DNA from: CAZEFK01 sp964511405
Lineage (GTDB): Bacteria > Pseudomonadota > Alphaproteobacteria > Elsterales > Elsteraceae
Assembly: GCA_964511405.1 (NCBI GenBank)
Contig: CAZEFK010000056.1
Span: 1-35,443, forward strand
Reading direction: 5' to 3'
Length of the DNA stretch: 35,443 nt
Shown here piece by piece: positions 27,256 through 35,443 of this stretch. The notes under the pieces were generated by a model, which did no database searches, was not told the origin of the DNA, and saw only the letters and a list, made by a program, of their open reading frames with translations. Numbering within the stretch: position 1 is the first letter of the stretch; the number at the start of each line of letters is the position of its first letter. Both the position numbers and the translations under genes were made by a program.

Positions 27256-27390
27256 GCACGCGGCCGAGCTTGGCCCGATGGCCGGTCGGAATATGATATA
27301 TGGCACAGGACAAACGTCCGAGAGTTTGCCGCTCGAAATTAACCGTATATTGATTTTGTATTAAACCGGGAGTCTTAGAGCCATTCTAGG

Positions 27391-27409
27391 CGACAGCACA
27401 AAGCTGTCG
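27391..27409. terminator. Hairpin in the spacer between convergent genes
   Basis: CGACAGC (27391-27397) pairs with GCTGTCG (27403-27409) around a 5-base loop, 51 bases after the end of the minus-strand exported protein gene. No long T-run follows on either strand, so its role as a terminator is uncertain. The AT-rich part at 27285-27370 lies next to it. Confidence 0.4.
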
Positions 27410-27459
27410 GGCGCGCCTCCCGGTGTGCGCACCCGACTCGCTCCCCAACCGGTCGGGCG

Positions 27460-28416
27460 CTACGGCACCGCGAGAGGTGCCGGCGGCAGCGACCGCGTGG
27501 TGCTGGTCAACGGGTCGAAGACATAGCCGATCAGGCCCAGCCGCCAGGCGAAGGGATCGGGGCCCAGGCAGGGCAGGGTCACGGGCGCCGTCACGGTCTC
27601 GACGGCCGTGCCCATGTCCCGCGGCGGGGCCACGTCGATCGGCGTATAGGTCGTCGAGGTCTGGGTATAGGTGGTGGTCGGCAGGCCGGATTGGCTGACC
27701 ACGAACTGACCGCCCGGCCCTTCGGTCACGGTCGTCCGGGAGGGTGTCACCGTCGTCACCGCATAGCCGCTGCCGACGCCCGGCACGGGCAGGCCGGTGC
27801 CGCCCACCGGGCCCGACGGCAGCGCCGAGGTCGCCACCGGCGGCAAGCCGCTCACCACCACCCGCGAGATGGTCGCGGCGCCATTGTCGTCCTCGGCCGT
27901 ATAGCGGATGGTCGCGGCCTGCCGGCCGGCGCTGCACACACCGAGGCCGCCGGGCACGATCTCGGCATTGACGATGGCCGCAGGCGCCATCTGCACCGCC
28001 AGGGAGCCCACCGGCGCCACCGCCTGCTCGACCCCGTTCATCGACGCCCGGATCGACAGGGCATAGATCCCGGCCCGGGCCGGCGGATTGATCCGCAGAT
28101 CGGCGATCATGGGCACCTGCGGCCCGCCCGGCGACAACAGCCGCACCGGCGTGCCGGCGCTTACCGAGTTGTCCGGCAGGCCGACCAGCGTCAGCTCCGG
28201 CGTTACCGGCGGCTGCAGCAGCGGATCGTAGGACAGCGTGTAGTGGAGTCGCACCGACTGGCCCGGCAGCACCGTCGCGGGCTCGATCGCGGCGCCGTAG
28301 ATCGCCATGCCGGGCGATGATCCGGGCGCGTACCAGGTGCCCTGCGCCAGGGCGGCGGGCGACGCCAGCGCCGCCGCTCCGATCGCGGGCGCGATTCCAA
28401 GGAACAGCCGCCGCAT
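27460..28416 (-). CDS. Exported protein with possible Ig-like domains, function unknown
   Basis: The 318-residue product begins with a signal peptide (MRRLFLGIAPAIGAAALASPAALA). The mature part has strand-rich, Ig-like sequence: VLPGQSVRLHYTLSYDP, GIYALSIRASMNG, then a long Thr/Val/Pro-rich stretch (SRTTVTEGPGGQF, TYTQTSTTYTPID) and a C-terminal PFAWRLGLIGYVFDPLT. There are few Cys residues. It is probably a secreted or surface protein. I do not recognise the family. The start ATG at 28416 has GGAGG 7 bases upstream. It diverges from the ferredoxin reductase gene, with a 133-base spacer. Confidence 0.72.
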   Translation of the reverse strand: MRRLFLGIAPAIGAAALASPAALAQGTWYAPGSSPGMAIYGAAIEPATVLPGQSVRLHYTLSYDPLLQPPVTPELTLVGLPDNSVSAGTPVRLLSPGGPQVPMIADLRINPPARAGIYALSIRASMNGVEQAVAPVGSLAVQMAPAAIVNAEIVPGGLGVCSAGRQAATIRYTAEDDNGAATISRVVVSGLPPVATSALPSGPVGGTGLPVPGVGSGYAVTTVTPSRTTVTEGPGGQFVVSQSGLPTTTYTQTSTTYTPIDVAPPRDMGTAVETVTAPVTLPCLGPDPFAWRLGLIGYVFDPLTSTTRSLPPAPLAVP

Positions 28417-28549
28417 CGACGGGCCTCCGTAACAATAGCGTTGCGTATGCCGGGAACGGTCCGGCGCCGGGCCAAGTTGCGTGCGCCACCCTCGCCGGGA
28501 GCACGCCCGGCTTGCGCGCCAGCCGCGGTCCCGCCATGGTCGGGCCGAC

Positions 28550-29563
28550 ATGAGCATCGACACCGACATCGCGATCATCGGCGCCGGCCCGGTCGGCCTG
28601 TTCGCCATCTTCGAATGCGGCATGCTGGGCATGCGGACCCACGTGATCGACGCGCTCGACGCGCTCGGCGGCCAATGCGTGGCCCTCTATCCCGAGAAGC
28701 CGATCTACGACATCCCGGCCTGGCCGCGGATCTCGGGCGCCGACCTGATCGACCGCCTCGCCGAGCAGGCCGCTCCCTTCCAGCCGACCTACCACCTGAA
28801 CCAGCAGGTCGACGCCGTGGCGCGCGAGGCCGACGGCCGCGTCAGGCTCACCACCTCGACCGGGACCGAGATCGTGGCCCGCGCGGTGATCATCGCCGCC
28901 GGCGTCGGCGCCTTCGGCCCCAACCGGCCGCCGCTGCCCGGCCTCGAGGCCTACGAGGGCCGTGACGTCCTGTACTACGTCAAGCGCCGCGAGGATTTCC
29001 GCGGCCTCGACGTGGTCATTGCCGGCGGCGGCGACAGCGCGGTCGACTGGGCCCTGTCGCTGGCCGAGGTCGCGCGCCGGGTCATGGTCGTCCACCGCCG
29101 GCCCAAGTTCCGTGCCGCCCCGGAGAGTGCCGCGCGGCTGGCCGCCCTGGCCAAGCACGGCCAGATCGAGCTGGTGATCCCCTATCAGCTGGCGGGCCTG
29201 GAGGGCCGGGACGGACGGCTGTCGGCCGTGCTGGTCGAGGACCTGGACGGCGGCCGCCGCACGCTGCCCGCCGACCGCCTGCTGCCGTTCTTCGGCCTGG
29301 CCATGAACCTGGGGCCGATCGCCGGCTGGGGCCTCAACCTCGACCAGAATCGCGTGACGGTCGACCCGGCGACGTTGGCGACCAGCAGCCCCGGCATCTT
29401 CGCGATCGGCGACATCGCCACATATCCCGGCAAGCTGAAGCTGATCCTGTCGGGCTTCGCCGAGGCCGCCATGGCCGCCCACGCCTGCTACGCCCTGGTC
29501 CATCCCGGTACCGCCCTGCATTTCGAGTATTCGACCTCGAAGGGCGTACCCGGTGCCGCGTAG
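28550..29563 (+). CDS. Ferredoxin/flavodoxin-NADP+ reductase, TrxB-like type
   Basis: This 337-residue flavoprotein is of the thioredoxin-reductase-like ferredoxin-NADP+ reductase group, which moves electrons between NADPH and ferredoxin or flavodoxin in bacteria without the plant-type enzyme. It has the FAD motif IIGAGPVGLFAIFECGMLG at about residues 9-27, LGGQCVALYPEKPIYDIP just after, a second nucleotide motif VVIAGGGDSAVDWALSLAEVA at about 157-177, and IGDIATYPGKLKLILSGFAEAAMAAHACY near the end. It lacks the CxxC disulfide of thioredoxin reductase. The start ATG at 28550 is chosen; no strong ribosome binding site. The stop overlaps the next gene by 11 bases. Confidence 0.93.
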   Translation: MSIDTDIAIIGAGPVGLFAIFECGMLGMRTHVIDALDALGGQCVALYPEKPIYDIPAWPRISGADLIDRLAEQAAPFQPTYHLNQQVDAVAREADGRVRLTTSTGTEIVARAVIIAAGVGAFGPNRPPLPGLEAYEGRDVLYYVKRREDFRGLDVVIAGGGDSAVDWALSLAEVARRVMVVHRRPKFRAAPESAARLAALAKHGQIELVIPYQLAGLEGRDGRLSAVLVEDLDGGRRTLPADRLLPFFGLAMNLGPIAGWGLNLDQNRVTVDPATLATSSPGIFAIGDIATYPGKLKLILSGFAEAAMAAHACYALVHPGTALHFEYSTSKGVPGAA

Positions 29564-30521
29564 CGCACCGACCGAGCAGGACCCGCACGCGTCAGGCGCC
29601 GAGGAACGGCAGCCGCCGCCGGCCTTGGCCGCCGGCCGCATCCCGGTCGGCGGCGGCGTGCTGGCGATCGAGGCGTCGCATCCGCTCGACCGTCCGCTGC
29701 CGGGGATCCGATATGCCCTGGTGGTGATCCACGGCATGCTGCGCAATGCCGACGTCTACCAGGCGTCGGGCGAGGCCGCTGCCGGCGCGGCCCGCGAAGC
29801 CGGCGCGATCCTGGTGGCGACGCCCCAGTTCCTGGCCGCCGACGACATCGCCCATCATGGCGGCGAGCCGGCGCTGCTGCATTGGAGCTACAGCGGCTGG
29901 AAAGCCGGCGAGGCGGCGCTGGGTCCGGCTCCGGTCAGCGCGTTCGCCGCGCTCGATGCGGTGATCGCCCATCTGGCCGACCGGCAGCGGCTGCCCGACC
30001 TGAAGCGGATCGTCATGGCCGGCCACTCCGCGGGCGGCCAGATCCTGCAGCGCTACATCGCCGTCAGGCAGGGGGCCGCCGGCGCCGTGCCGCTGCGCTT
30101 CGTCGTGGCCAACCCGTCGAGCTATCTCTATTTCAGCCCCGCGCGGCCGCAGCCGGACGGCAGCTTCGCCGCGGTCGGGCATCCGGACGTCGATCGCTGG
30201 CGCTATGGCCTGGACGGCCGCCCACTCTATGCCGCCGCCCTGGCGCCCGCCGAGATCGAGCGGCGCTACGTCGCCGCCGACGTCACCTATCTGCTTGGCC
30301 GCCTCGACTGCGACCCCGAGCATCCGTCGCTCGACCGCAGCCCGGCCGCCGCCGCCCAGGGCCCGTCGCGGCTGGAGCGTGGCCGGGCCTATTGGCGCTA
30401 TCTGCAGGGCCGCCACCCCAACCTCCGCCACCGCCTGGTCGAGATCGACGGGGTCGGGCACGACGGCCGCGGCATGTTCACGGCTCCCGCCGGCCTCGCC
30501 GCGCTGTTCGGCAGCCCCTGA
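29553..30521 (+). CDS. Alpha/beta hydrolase fold protein
   Basis: The 322-residue product has the alpha/beta hydrolase fold. It shows ALVVIHGMLRNADVY with the oxyanion part, the nucleophile elbow MAGHSAGGQILQRYI at about residue 155, and a likely catalytic His in GVGHDGRGMF. The N-terminus is hydrophilic; no signal peptide. The substrate is unknown. The start is a GTG at 29553, inside the end of the ferredoxin reductase gene, so these are co-translated. The next gene begins 3 bases after its stop. It belongs to the plus-strand run 28550-32586. Confidence 0.8.
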   Translation: MPRSAPTEQDPHASGAEERQPPPALAAGRIPVGGGVLAIEASHPLDRPLPGIRYALVVIHGMLRNADVYQASGEAAAGAAREAGAILVATPQFLAADDIAHHGGEPALLHWSYSGWKAGEAALGPAPVSAFAALDAVIAHLADRQRLPDLKRIVMAGHSAGGQILQRYIAVRQGAAGAVPLRFVVANPSSYLYFSPARPQPDGSFAAVGHPDVDRWRYGLDGRPLYAAALAPAEIERRYVAADVTYLLGRLDCDPEHPSLDRSPAAAAQGPSRLERGRAYWRYLQGRHPNLRHRLVEIDGVGHDGRGMFTAPAGLAALFGSP

Positions 30522-30523
30522 GG

Positions 30524-31957
30524 ATGCGGCGCGTCCCGGCAGCGCTGGTCGCCGGCGGGCTGGTCCTGCTGCTGGCCGCTCCGGGCGCCGCCGCGGCACT
30601 GGGATGCGAACCCGATCCGGGATTGGGCGAGCTGGTGGCGGTGCGCGGTGCCGACGCGGTCGCGGCACTGGGCGGCAGCGATCTGAGGCGGCTGGCGATC
30701 GGCCCCGACGCCGCTGCGCCGGGCAGCCGTCTGGAACTTGCCGCGGCCACGCTGCGGCGCTTGCAGTTGGCGCCCGGCTCGGTCCTGAGCGGCATCACGG
30801 TGCGGGGCGGCACCCTCGCCGGCTGGCGGGCCGCCGGCGTCCACTTCGAGGCCGTGGCCATGACCGGCACCGATCTGAGCGGCGCCGACCTCACCGACGC
30901 CTGCTTCGCCGGCGGCAGCCTGGCGCACAGCGATCTCAGCCGGGCGCAGCTGGCCGGGGCGCGGCTGGCCGATGTCGATCTGGCGGGCGCACGGCTGGCC
31001 GGCGCCAGCCTGCGCCGTGCCGTGATCACCTGTTCGGCCGAGGACGAGACCGCCTGCGCGCGCAGCCTGGGCGGCCTGGTGCTGACCGACGCCGACCTGA
31101 CCGAGGCCGAAATCGGCGAGGTCACCGCTCGGCTCGACACCGATTTCACCGGCGCCACCCTCGACGCGACCGAGCTGCGCTTGCAGCCCGGGCTGTTCGC
31201 CCGCCTGGCCGATGCCCATGTCGCCTCGGTGCGCCTGGCGCCGCCCGAGGGCCGCCTCGGCCAGCCGGAGGCGTTCAGCGGCGACGAGATCCGCCGGCTG
31301 GACAGGCTGGGCGCCGGCGATCCCTATCACCTGATGGAGCCCCGGGTGCCCCGGGGCATCGATTGCCGCCGGACGGCGCGGCCGCTCGAGGAGGCTATCT
31401 GCCGCTCGGCGGACTTGGTGGCGCTCGACCGCCTGCTGTCCCTCACCCGCGAGCGCCTCGGCGAGCCGGCGGCCGACCCCGCCCTGGCCGCGCGGCGCGA
31501 TCGCTGCGCCCGGGCTTCGGGGCGGGTCGACGGGGCCTGCCTGACCGAGGCCTATCTCGGCCGGCTGACCGGCCTCGGCCAGCGGCTGGCCGACCAGGTG
31601 CATGACGAACTGACCGCTGCCCGGCGACTGTATCGGGCGGCGCCGATCGCGGCGGCCGCGGCGGTGCGCGCCGACCCGCTGGTCGCCCGCCTGGTCCGCG
31701 CCTTCGGTCGCCATCCCGAGGAGGCGACGGCCAGCGCGGCGGGCGCGGCGATCGCCCTGATCCTGGGGTCGGCGGATCCCGACAACCCCTGCGCCTTCGA
31801 CGCCGTGGTGTCGTTCGACGCCGCCGCCAAGGTCTGGCGCGACCCGACCGACCCCGACGCGACGGCCTGGGCGATCCTGCCCGACGGCATCGTCGCCGCA
31901 GGTTCGGTCGCCCCGGCCGCGCGCACCTGCGCGATGGTCTATTTCCGGGCCGAATAG
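30524..31957 (+). CDS. Exported pentapeptide-repeat protein with LprI-like domain
   Basis: The 477-residue product has a signal peptide (MRRVPAALVAGGLVLLLAAPGAAAA). From about residue 110 to 165 it has pentapeptide repeats of the A(D/N)Lxx type (TDLSGADLTDACFAGG, SDLSRAQLAGARLADVDLAGARLAG), which form a right-handed beta-helix. About residues 279-355 then show the LprI/DUF1311 pattern with Cys281, Cys293, Cys328 and Cys339 (IDCRRTARPLEEAIC and RRDRCARASGRVDGACLTEAYLGRL), a domain of lysozyme inhibitors. After that follow a helical part and a C-terminal strand-rich part. The combination is unusual. The ATG at 30524 is 2 bases after the stop of the hydrolase, and the next gene begins 2 bases after its stop. 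Confidence 0.82.
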   Translation: MRRVPAALVAGGLVLLLAAPGAAAALGCEPDPGLGELVAVRGADAVAALGGSDLRRLAIGPDAAAPGSRLELAAATLRRLQLAPGSVLSGITVRGGTLAGWRAAGVHFEAVAMTGTDLSGADLTDACFAGGSLAHSDLSRAQLAGARLADVDLAGARLAGASLRRAVITCSAEDETACARSLGGLVLTDADLTEAEIGEVTARLDTDFTGATLDATELRLQPGLFARLADAHVASVRLAPPEGRLGQPEAFSGDEIRRLDRLGAGDPYHLMEPRVPRGIDCRRTARPLEEAICRSADLVALDRLLSLTRERLGEPAADPALAARRDRCARASGRVDGACLTEAYLGRLTGLGQRLADQVHDELTAARRLYRAAPIAAAAAVRADPLVARLVRAFGRHPEEATASAAGAAIALILGSADPDNPCAFDAVVSFDAAAKVWRDPTDPDATAWAILPDGIVAAGSVAPAARTCAMVYFRAE

Positions 31958-31959
31958 CC

Positions 31960-32586
31960 ATGGCCACGGCCTTCACCGCGCCTCATGTGCGGGGTTGGCT
32001 GCACAGGGCCGGGCCGGCCAGCCGCGGCCTGGTGCTGACCCATGGCGCCGGCAGCGACAGCGACGCCCCGCTCCTGGTTGCGGTGGCCGAAGCGGTTGCG
32101 GCGGCCGGGATCACGGTCCTGCGCTGCGACCTGCCGTTCCGCCAGCGCCGGCCCAAGGGCCCGCCGTCGCCGCCAGGCGCCGCGGCCGACCGCGAAGGGC
32201 TGCGCCAGGCCGTCCTGGCCCTGCGCGCGCAGGCACCCGCCGGCGTGCTGCTGGGCGGCGCCTCCTATGGTGGCCGCCAGGCCAGCCTACTGGCCGCCGA
32301 AGCACCGGAGCTCGCCCAGGGTCTGCTGCTGCTGTCCTATCCCCTGCATCCGCCCGGCCGGCCGGCCAAGCTCCGCACCGGGCATTTCCCGCAGCTGGCG
32401 GTCCCGGCCCTGTTCGTCCAGGGCACGGTCGACCCCTTCGGCTCGATCGACGACCTCACCGCCGCCATTGCGGCGATCCCGGCGCCGACCGCGCTGATCG
32501 CCGTCGACAAGGCCGGCCATGACCTGAAACGCGGCCGCTTCGACTTGGGCCCGGTGGTCGCCAATCTGCTGGCGCTCGGAGCCTGA
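31960..32586 (+). CDS. Alpha/beta hydrolase of the KANL3/Tex30 type
   Basis: The 208-residue product is a small alpha/beta hydrolase: GLVLTHGAGSDSDAPLL, CDLPFRQRRPKGPPSPPG, the elbow LGGASYGGRQASLLAAE with the nucleophile Ser, LLLSYPLHPPGRP, FVQGTVDPFGS with the acid, and DKAGHDLK with the His. Together these match the group of dienelactone-hydrolase-like proteins related to eukaryotic KANL3/Tex30. The substrate is unknown. The ATG at 31960 follows the upstream stop by two bases. A LysR gene begins 4 bases after its stop. Confidence 0.86.
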   Translation: MATAFTAPHVRGWLHRAGPASRGLVLTHGAGSDSDAPLLVAVAEAVAAAGITVLRCDLPFRQRRPKGPPSPPGAAADREGLRQAVLALRAQAPAGVLLGGASYGGRQASLLAAEAPELAQGLLLLSYPLHPPGRPAKLRTGHFPQLAVPALFVQGTVDPFGSIDDLTAAIAAIPAPTALIAVDKAGHDLKRGRFDLGPVVANLLALGA

Positions 32587-32590
32587 CCGG

Positions 32591-33532
32591 ATGCACGCCG
32601 CAATCCTGCGCTACATCGACCAGGTTGCGCGGCTCGGCTCGATCCGGCGCGCGGCCGCCGTCCTCAACATCTCGTCGTCGGCGGTCAACCGGCAGATCCT
32701 CAACCTGGAAGCCGAGCTGGGCACGCCGCTGTTCGAGCGGGTCGGCAATGGCGTCCGCCCGACTGCCGCCGGCCAGAGCGTGATCCAGCACGCGCGCGAT
32801 ACCCTGGCGATGTGGCAGGCGATCAAGGCCGGGGCCTCGGCCCAATCGGGGGCCCTGTCGGGCGACATCCGCGGCGAGGTGCGGATCATCTCGATCCCGG
32901 CGCCCTTCGTTCGCCTGCTGCCGCGGGCGATCGAGGCGACCGCCCGCCAGCATCCCCACATCGGCTTCCATCTCATCGACGCCACGCCGATCGGCCTGGC
33001 CGAGGAGATGCGGGCAGGCCGACCCGATGTCGCCATCAAGTTCATCGACCGCCGCCAGCGCGGCTATGTCGTCGCGGCGCGTATCCGCTTGCGCCTCGGC
33101 GCGATCATGCGGCCGGACCATCCGCTCGCCGGCCGCACGACCACGACGCTGACCGAGTGCGCCGCCCATCCGGTGTGCCTGATGAACGATCCCTGGCTGC
33201 TCGATGCGGTGGCCGAAGCCGAGTTCACCAGCAGCGGCGCCGAGTTCCGGTCGCGGGTCAACACCAACTCGCTGCACATGAGCAAGGCGATGCTGCGCGC
33301 CGGCGTGTGCCTGGGCTTCTTCACGCCGGCCGGCTTCGTCGACGAGCTGAAGGCGGGCGATCTCGTCCACGTGCCGCTCGACGAGCCGGAGCTATCCGGC
33401 AGCGAGCTGGGCCTGCTGGTCCACCGGGAACGCCAGGGCCTGCCGGCGGTCCACGCCGTGGTCGCCGAGCTGCAGGCGCACTTCACCGAACTCGGCCGTG
33501 ACATCGCCGGTCTGGCGCGGCCGCCCGACTAG
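32591..33532 (+). CDS. LysR family transcriptional regulator
   Basis: The 313-residue product has the LysR architecture: an N-terminal helix-turn-helix (ILRYIDQVARLGSIRRAAAVLNISSSAVNRQILNLEAELG, about residues 5-43) and a substrate-binding domain (from about 90, with EVRIISIPAPFVRLLPRAIE and DVAIKFIDRRQRG). The ligand is unknown. The ATG at 32591 is 4 bases after the hydrolase stop, so it belongs to the same run of genes. It may regulate the thiamine-diphosphate enzyme gene that starts 87 bases after its stop; LysR genes often lie next to their targets, though usually divergently. Confidence 0.92.
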   Translation: MHAAILRYIDQVARLGSIRRAAAVLNISSSAVNRQILNLEAELGTPLFERVGNGVRPTAAGQSVIQHARDTLAMWQAIKAGASAQSGALSGDIRGEVRIISIPAPFVRLLPRAIEATARQHPHIGFHLIDATPIGLAEEMRAGRPDVAIKFIDRRQRGYVVAARIRLRLGAIMRPDHPLAGRTTTTLTECAAHPVCLMNDPWLLDAVAEAEFTSSGAEFRSRVNTNSLHMSKAMLRAGVCLGFFTPAGFVDELKAGDLVHVPLDEPELSGSELGLLVHRERQGLPAVHAVVAELQAHFTELGRDIAGLARPPD

Positions 33533-33619
33533 GCCCGTGTCTCCTAGGCATGGCGGAACCGGCCCGGCGCGGTCCCGTTGGCTCGGCAGTCCTGATCCCT
33601 TCGGAAACGGGAGACCGCC

Positions 33620-35374
33620 ATGGCCGACACCGCCGCCGACGTCCTGGTCGAAACCCTGCTGGCATGGGGCATCGACATCGTGTTCGGCCTGCCCGGCGAC
33701 GGCATCAACGGCATCATGGAGGCGCTGCGCAAGCGTCGCGACCGCATCCGCTTCGTCCAGGTGCGTCACGAGGAGGCGGCGGCCTTCATGGCCTGCGGCT
33801 ATGCCAAGTTCACCGGCCAGCTCGGCTGCTGCCTGGCGACCTCGGGGCCGGGCGGCATCCACCTGCTGAACGGCCTGTACGACGCCAAGCTCGACCGGGC
33901 GCCGGTGCTGGCGATCACGGGCCTGCAGTTCCACGACCTGGTCGAGACCCACACCCAGCAGGACGTCGAGCTCGACAAGCTGTTCATGGACGTTGCCGTC
34001 TACAACAGCCGGGTGATGGGCGCGGCGCACGTCGAGAACGTGACTGGCCTGGCCTGCCGGACGGCGCTCGCCTGCCGCGGCGTTGCCCACATCACCGTGC
34101 CCGTCGACATCCAGGATCAGCCCGTCACCGCCGACATGCGCTCCAAGCGCAACCGCCCGCACCATGTCTCGGACCGGATGGCCCGCGGCGGCCACTTGCC
34201 CGCCGAGGCCGACCTGCAGCGCGCGGCCGAGCTGCTCAACCGTGGCCGCAAGGTCGCGATCCTGGCCGGCCAGGGCGCGCTGGGCGCGGCGGCCGAGCTG
34301 GCCGAGATTGCCGACCGGCTCGCGGCCCCGGTCGCCAAGCCGCTCTTGGGCAAGGGCGCCTTGCCCGACGACAGCCCGTTCTCCACCGGCGGCATCGGGC
34401 TGCTCGGCACCCGGCCGTCGCAGGACGCCCTGGAGGCGTGCGACACGCTGCTGATCGCGGGCAGCAGCTTCCCCTACATCGAATACTATCCCAAGCCCGG
34501 CCAGGCGACGGCCGTGCAGATCGACCTCGACCCGCTGCGCATCGGCCTGCGCTACCCCGCCGAGGTCGGGCTGGTCGGCGACTGCCGCCGCGTGCTGGCG
34601 GCGCTGGCCCCCCTGCTGCAGCGCAAGGGCGACCGCAGCTTCCTGGAGACCGCGCAGCGCGGCATGACCGAATGGAACCGGCTGATGGAGGAGCGCGGCA
34701 CCCGCCGTGACAAGCCGATGAAGCCGCAAGTCGTCGCCCACGAACTCGACAAGCGGCTGGCCGACAACGCCATCGTCGCCACCGACTCGGGCACGGTCAC
34801 CACCTGGATCGCCCGCCATATGCGCATCCGCGGCAACCAGAAGTTCGCCTGCTCCGGCAACCTGGCGACCATGGCCTGTGGCTTGCCCTACGCCGTGGCG
34901 GCCGCGATCGCCTATCCGGAACGGCCGGTGGTGGCGTTCGTCGGCGACGGCGCCCTGACGATGCTCATGGGCGAGTTCGCGACCTGCGTGAAATACCGCC
35001 TCAACGTCAAGGTCGTGGTCATCGCGAACAATTCGCTGGGCCAGATCAAGTGGGAGCAGATGGTGTTCCTGGGCAACCCGGAATATGGCTGCGACCTGCA
35101 GCCCATCGACTTCGCGGCCTACGCCCGGGCCTGCGGCGGCCATGGCTACCGGATCGAGGATCCCGCCGACTGCGGCGCCGTGCTGGACCGCGCCTTCACC
35201 ACGCCGGGACCGGCGATCGTCCATGCCGTTGTCGACCCCAACGAACCGCCGATGCCGCCGCGCGTCAGCTTGGAGCAGGCCCAGCACTTCGCGGAATCGC
35301 TGGCCCGCGGCACGCCCAATGCGGGCAAGATCGCCCTGACCGTGGCCGCCGACCGGGTGCGCGAGCTGATCTGA
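33620..35374 (+). CDS. Thiamine-diphosphate enzyme, pyruvate:quinone oxidoreductase/acetolactate synthase-like
   Basis: The 584-residue product has the three-domain arrangement of the PoxB/IlvB family. The Pyr domain has VFGLPGDGINGIMEAL and the catalytic Glu51 in RHEEAAAFMA. The middle FAD/NAD-like domain contains AILAGQGALG. The PP domain has VGDGALTMLMGEF and IANNSLG (about residues 441-470), which bind thiamine diphosphate and Mg. The gap between GDG and NN is as usual. The protein is likely a pyruvate dehydrogenase (quinone) or pyruvate oxidase; acetolactate synthase cannot be excluded by eye. The ATG at 33620 has GGGAGA 6 bases upstream. It is a stand-alone gene downstream of a LysR gene. 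Confidence 0.9.
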   Translation: MADTAADVLVETLLAWGIDIVFGLPGDGINGIMEALRKRRDRIRFVQVRHEEAAAFMACGYAKFTGQLGCCLATSGPGGIHLLNGLYDAKLDRAPVLAITGLQFHDLVETHTQQDVELDKLFMDVAVYNSRVMGAAHVENVTGLACRTALACRGVAHITVPVDIQDQPVTADMRSKRNRPHHVSDRMARGGHLPAEADLQRAAELLNRGRKVAILAGQGALGAAAELAEIADRLAAPVAKPLLGKGALPDDSPFSTGGIGLLGTRPSQDALEACDTLLIAGSSFPYIEYYPKPGQATAVQIDLDPLRIGLRYPAEVGLVGDCRRVLAALAPLLQRKGDRSFLETAQRGMTEWNRLMEERGTRRDKPMKPQVVAHELDKRLADNAIVATDSGTVTTWIARHMRIRGNQKFACSGNLATMACGLPYAVAAAIAYPERPVVAFVGDGALTMLMGEFATCVKYRLNVKVVVIANNSLGQIKWEQMVFLGNPEYGCDLQPIDFAAYARACGGHGYRIEDPADCGAVLDRAFTTPGPAIVHAVVDPNEPPMPPRVSLEQAQHFAESLARGTPNAGKIALTVAADRVRELI

Positions 35375-35420
35375 CGGGAAAACTCGGAGGCTGTGAAGCA
35401 ATCGCCACTCAACACCCCTG

Positions 35421-35443
35421 TCGTCATCCCCGCGAACGCGGGG
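35421..35443. repeat. Short palindromic dispersed repeat, cut by window end
   Basis: GTCATCCCCGCGAACGCGGGG contains the 7-bp palindrome CCCCGCG-AA-CGCGGGG (35428-35443). This is the typical core of a REP-like repeat that occurs in many intergenic regions of proteobacteria. It lies 46 bases after the last gene. The rest is outside the window. Confidence 0.75.

Noticed and set aside
27386..29746. Long minus-strand frame running through the FNR gene
   Set aside because: The FNR gene on the plus strand has intact FAD motifs; the minus-strand frame is biased and has no motif.
35421..35443. CRISPR repeat-like CCCCGCGAACGCGGGG
   Set aside because: It looks a bit like a type I-E repeat, but there is only one copy and no spacers or cas genes; it fits a REP-like palindrome better.

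Overview
The window is one contiguous piece of a very GC-rich bacterial chromosome, most likely an alphaproteobacterium of the Rhodospirillales type. The reasons are the gene order rpsA-ihfB-lapA-pyrF-accD-folC-trxA-addA-addB-murU-tsaE, the use of AddAB instead of RecBCD, alphaproteobacterial-looking proteins (AccD, TrxA, the Fe-S/flavin type FNR), and frequent GTG/TTG starts with 4-nt stop/start overlaps. No rRNA, tRNA, CRISPR array or complete insertion sequence was seen.

Region 1 (1-16472) is the conserved housekeeping block. The 3' end of rpsA with a strong terminator is followed by a small membrane protein gene on the minus strand, ihfB, a LapA-like membrane protein, an ornithine-cyclodeaminase-family enzyme, pyrF, accD and folC on the plus strand. 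The block continues on the minus strand with tsaE, murU, addB, an exported esterase, addA and trxA. Two parts expected from relatives are missing: trpFBA between pyrF and accD, and amgK between tsaE and murU. Between addB and addA lies an accessory island (about 9.8-11.5 kb). It holds a HicB-like gene with an unknown 77-aa partner, an AbrB/PIN toxin-antitoxin pair, and a diverged duplicate of the first part of addA.

Region 2 (16613-22105) carries a membrane protein, a winged-helix regulator and a stand-alone cis-prenyltransferase (uppS-type) in apparent operon. After these come an exported protein of unknown function, a methyltransferase, an unknown 182-aa protein, a glutathione S-transferase and a CPBP-type membrane protease.

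Region 3 (22106-26840) is a molybdate uptake locus: a palindromic operator candidate, modA, modB, a short modC without the usual C-terminal molybdate-binding domain, and a one-domain ModE-type regulator. An AbiE-type toxin-antitoxin cassette with a frameshifted toxin gene, and a decayed short-chain dehydrogenase, are wedged between modC and modE.

Region 4 (26841-35443) holds a small exported YD-repeat-like protein, an exported Ig-like protein, and a plus-strand run. That run is a ferredoxin/flavodoxin-NADP+ reductase, an alpha/beta hydrolase, a lipoprotein-inhibitor-like pentapeptide repeat protein, a second alpha/beta hydrolase and a LysR regulator. It is followed by a thiamine-diphosphate enzyme related to pyruvate:quinone oxidoreductase. 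The window ends inside a short palindromic dispersed repeat. Functions are read from motifs by eye; no database search was run.
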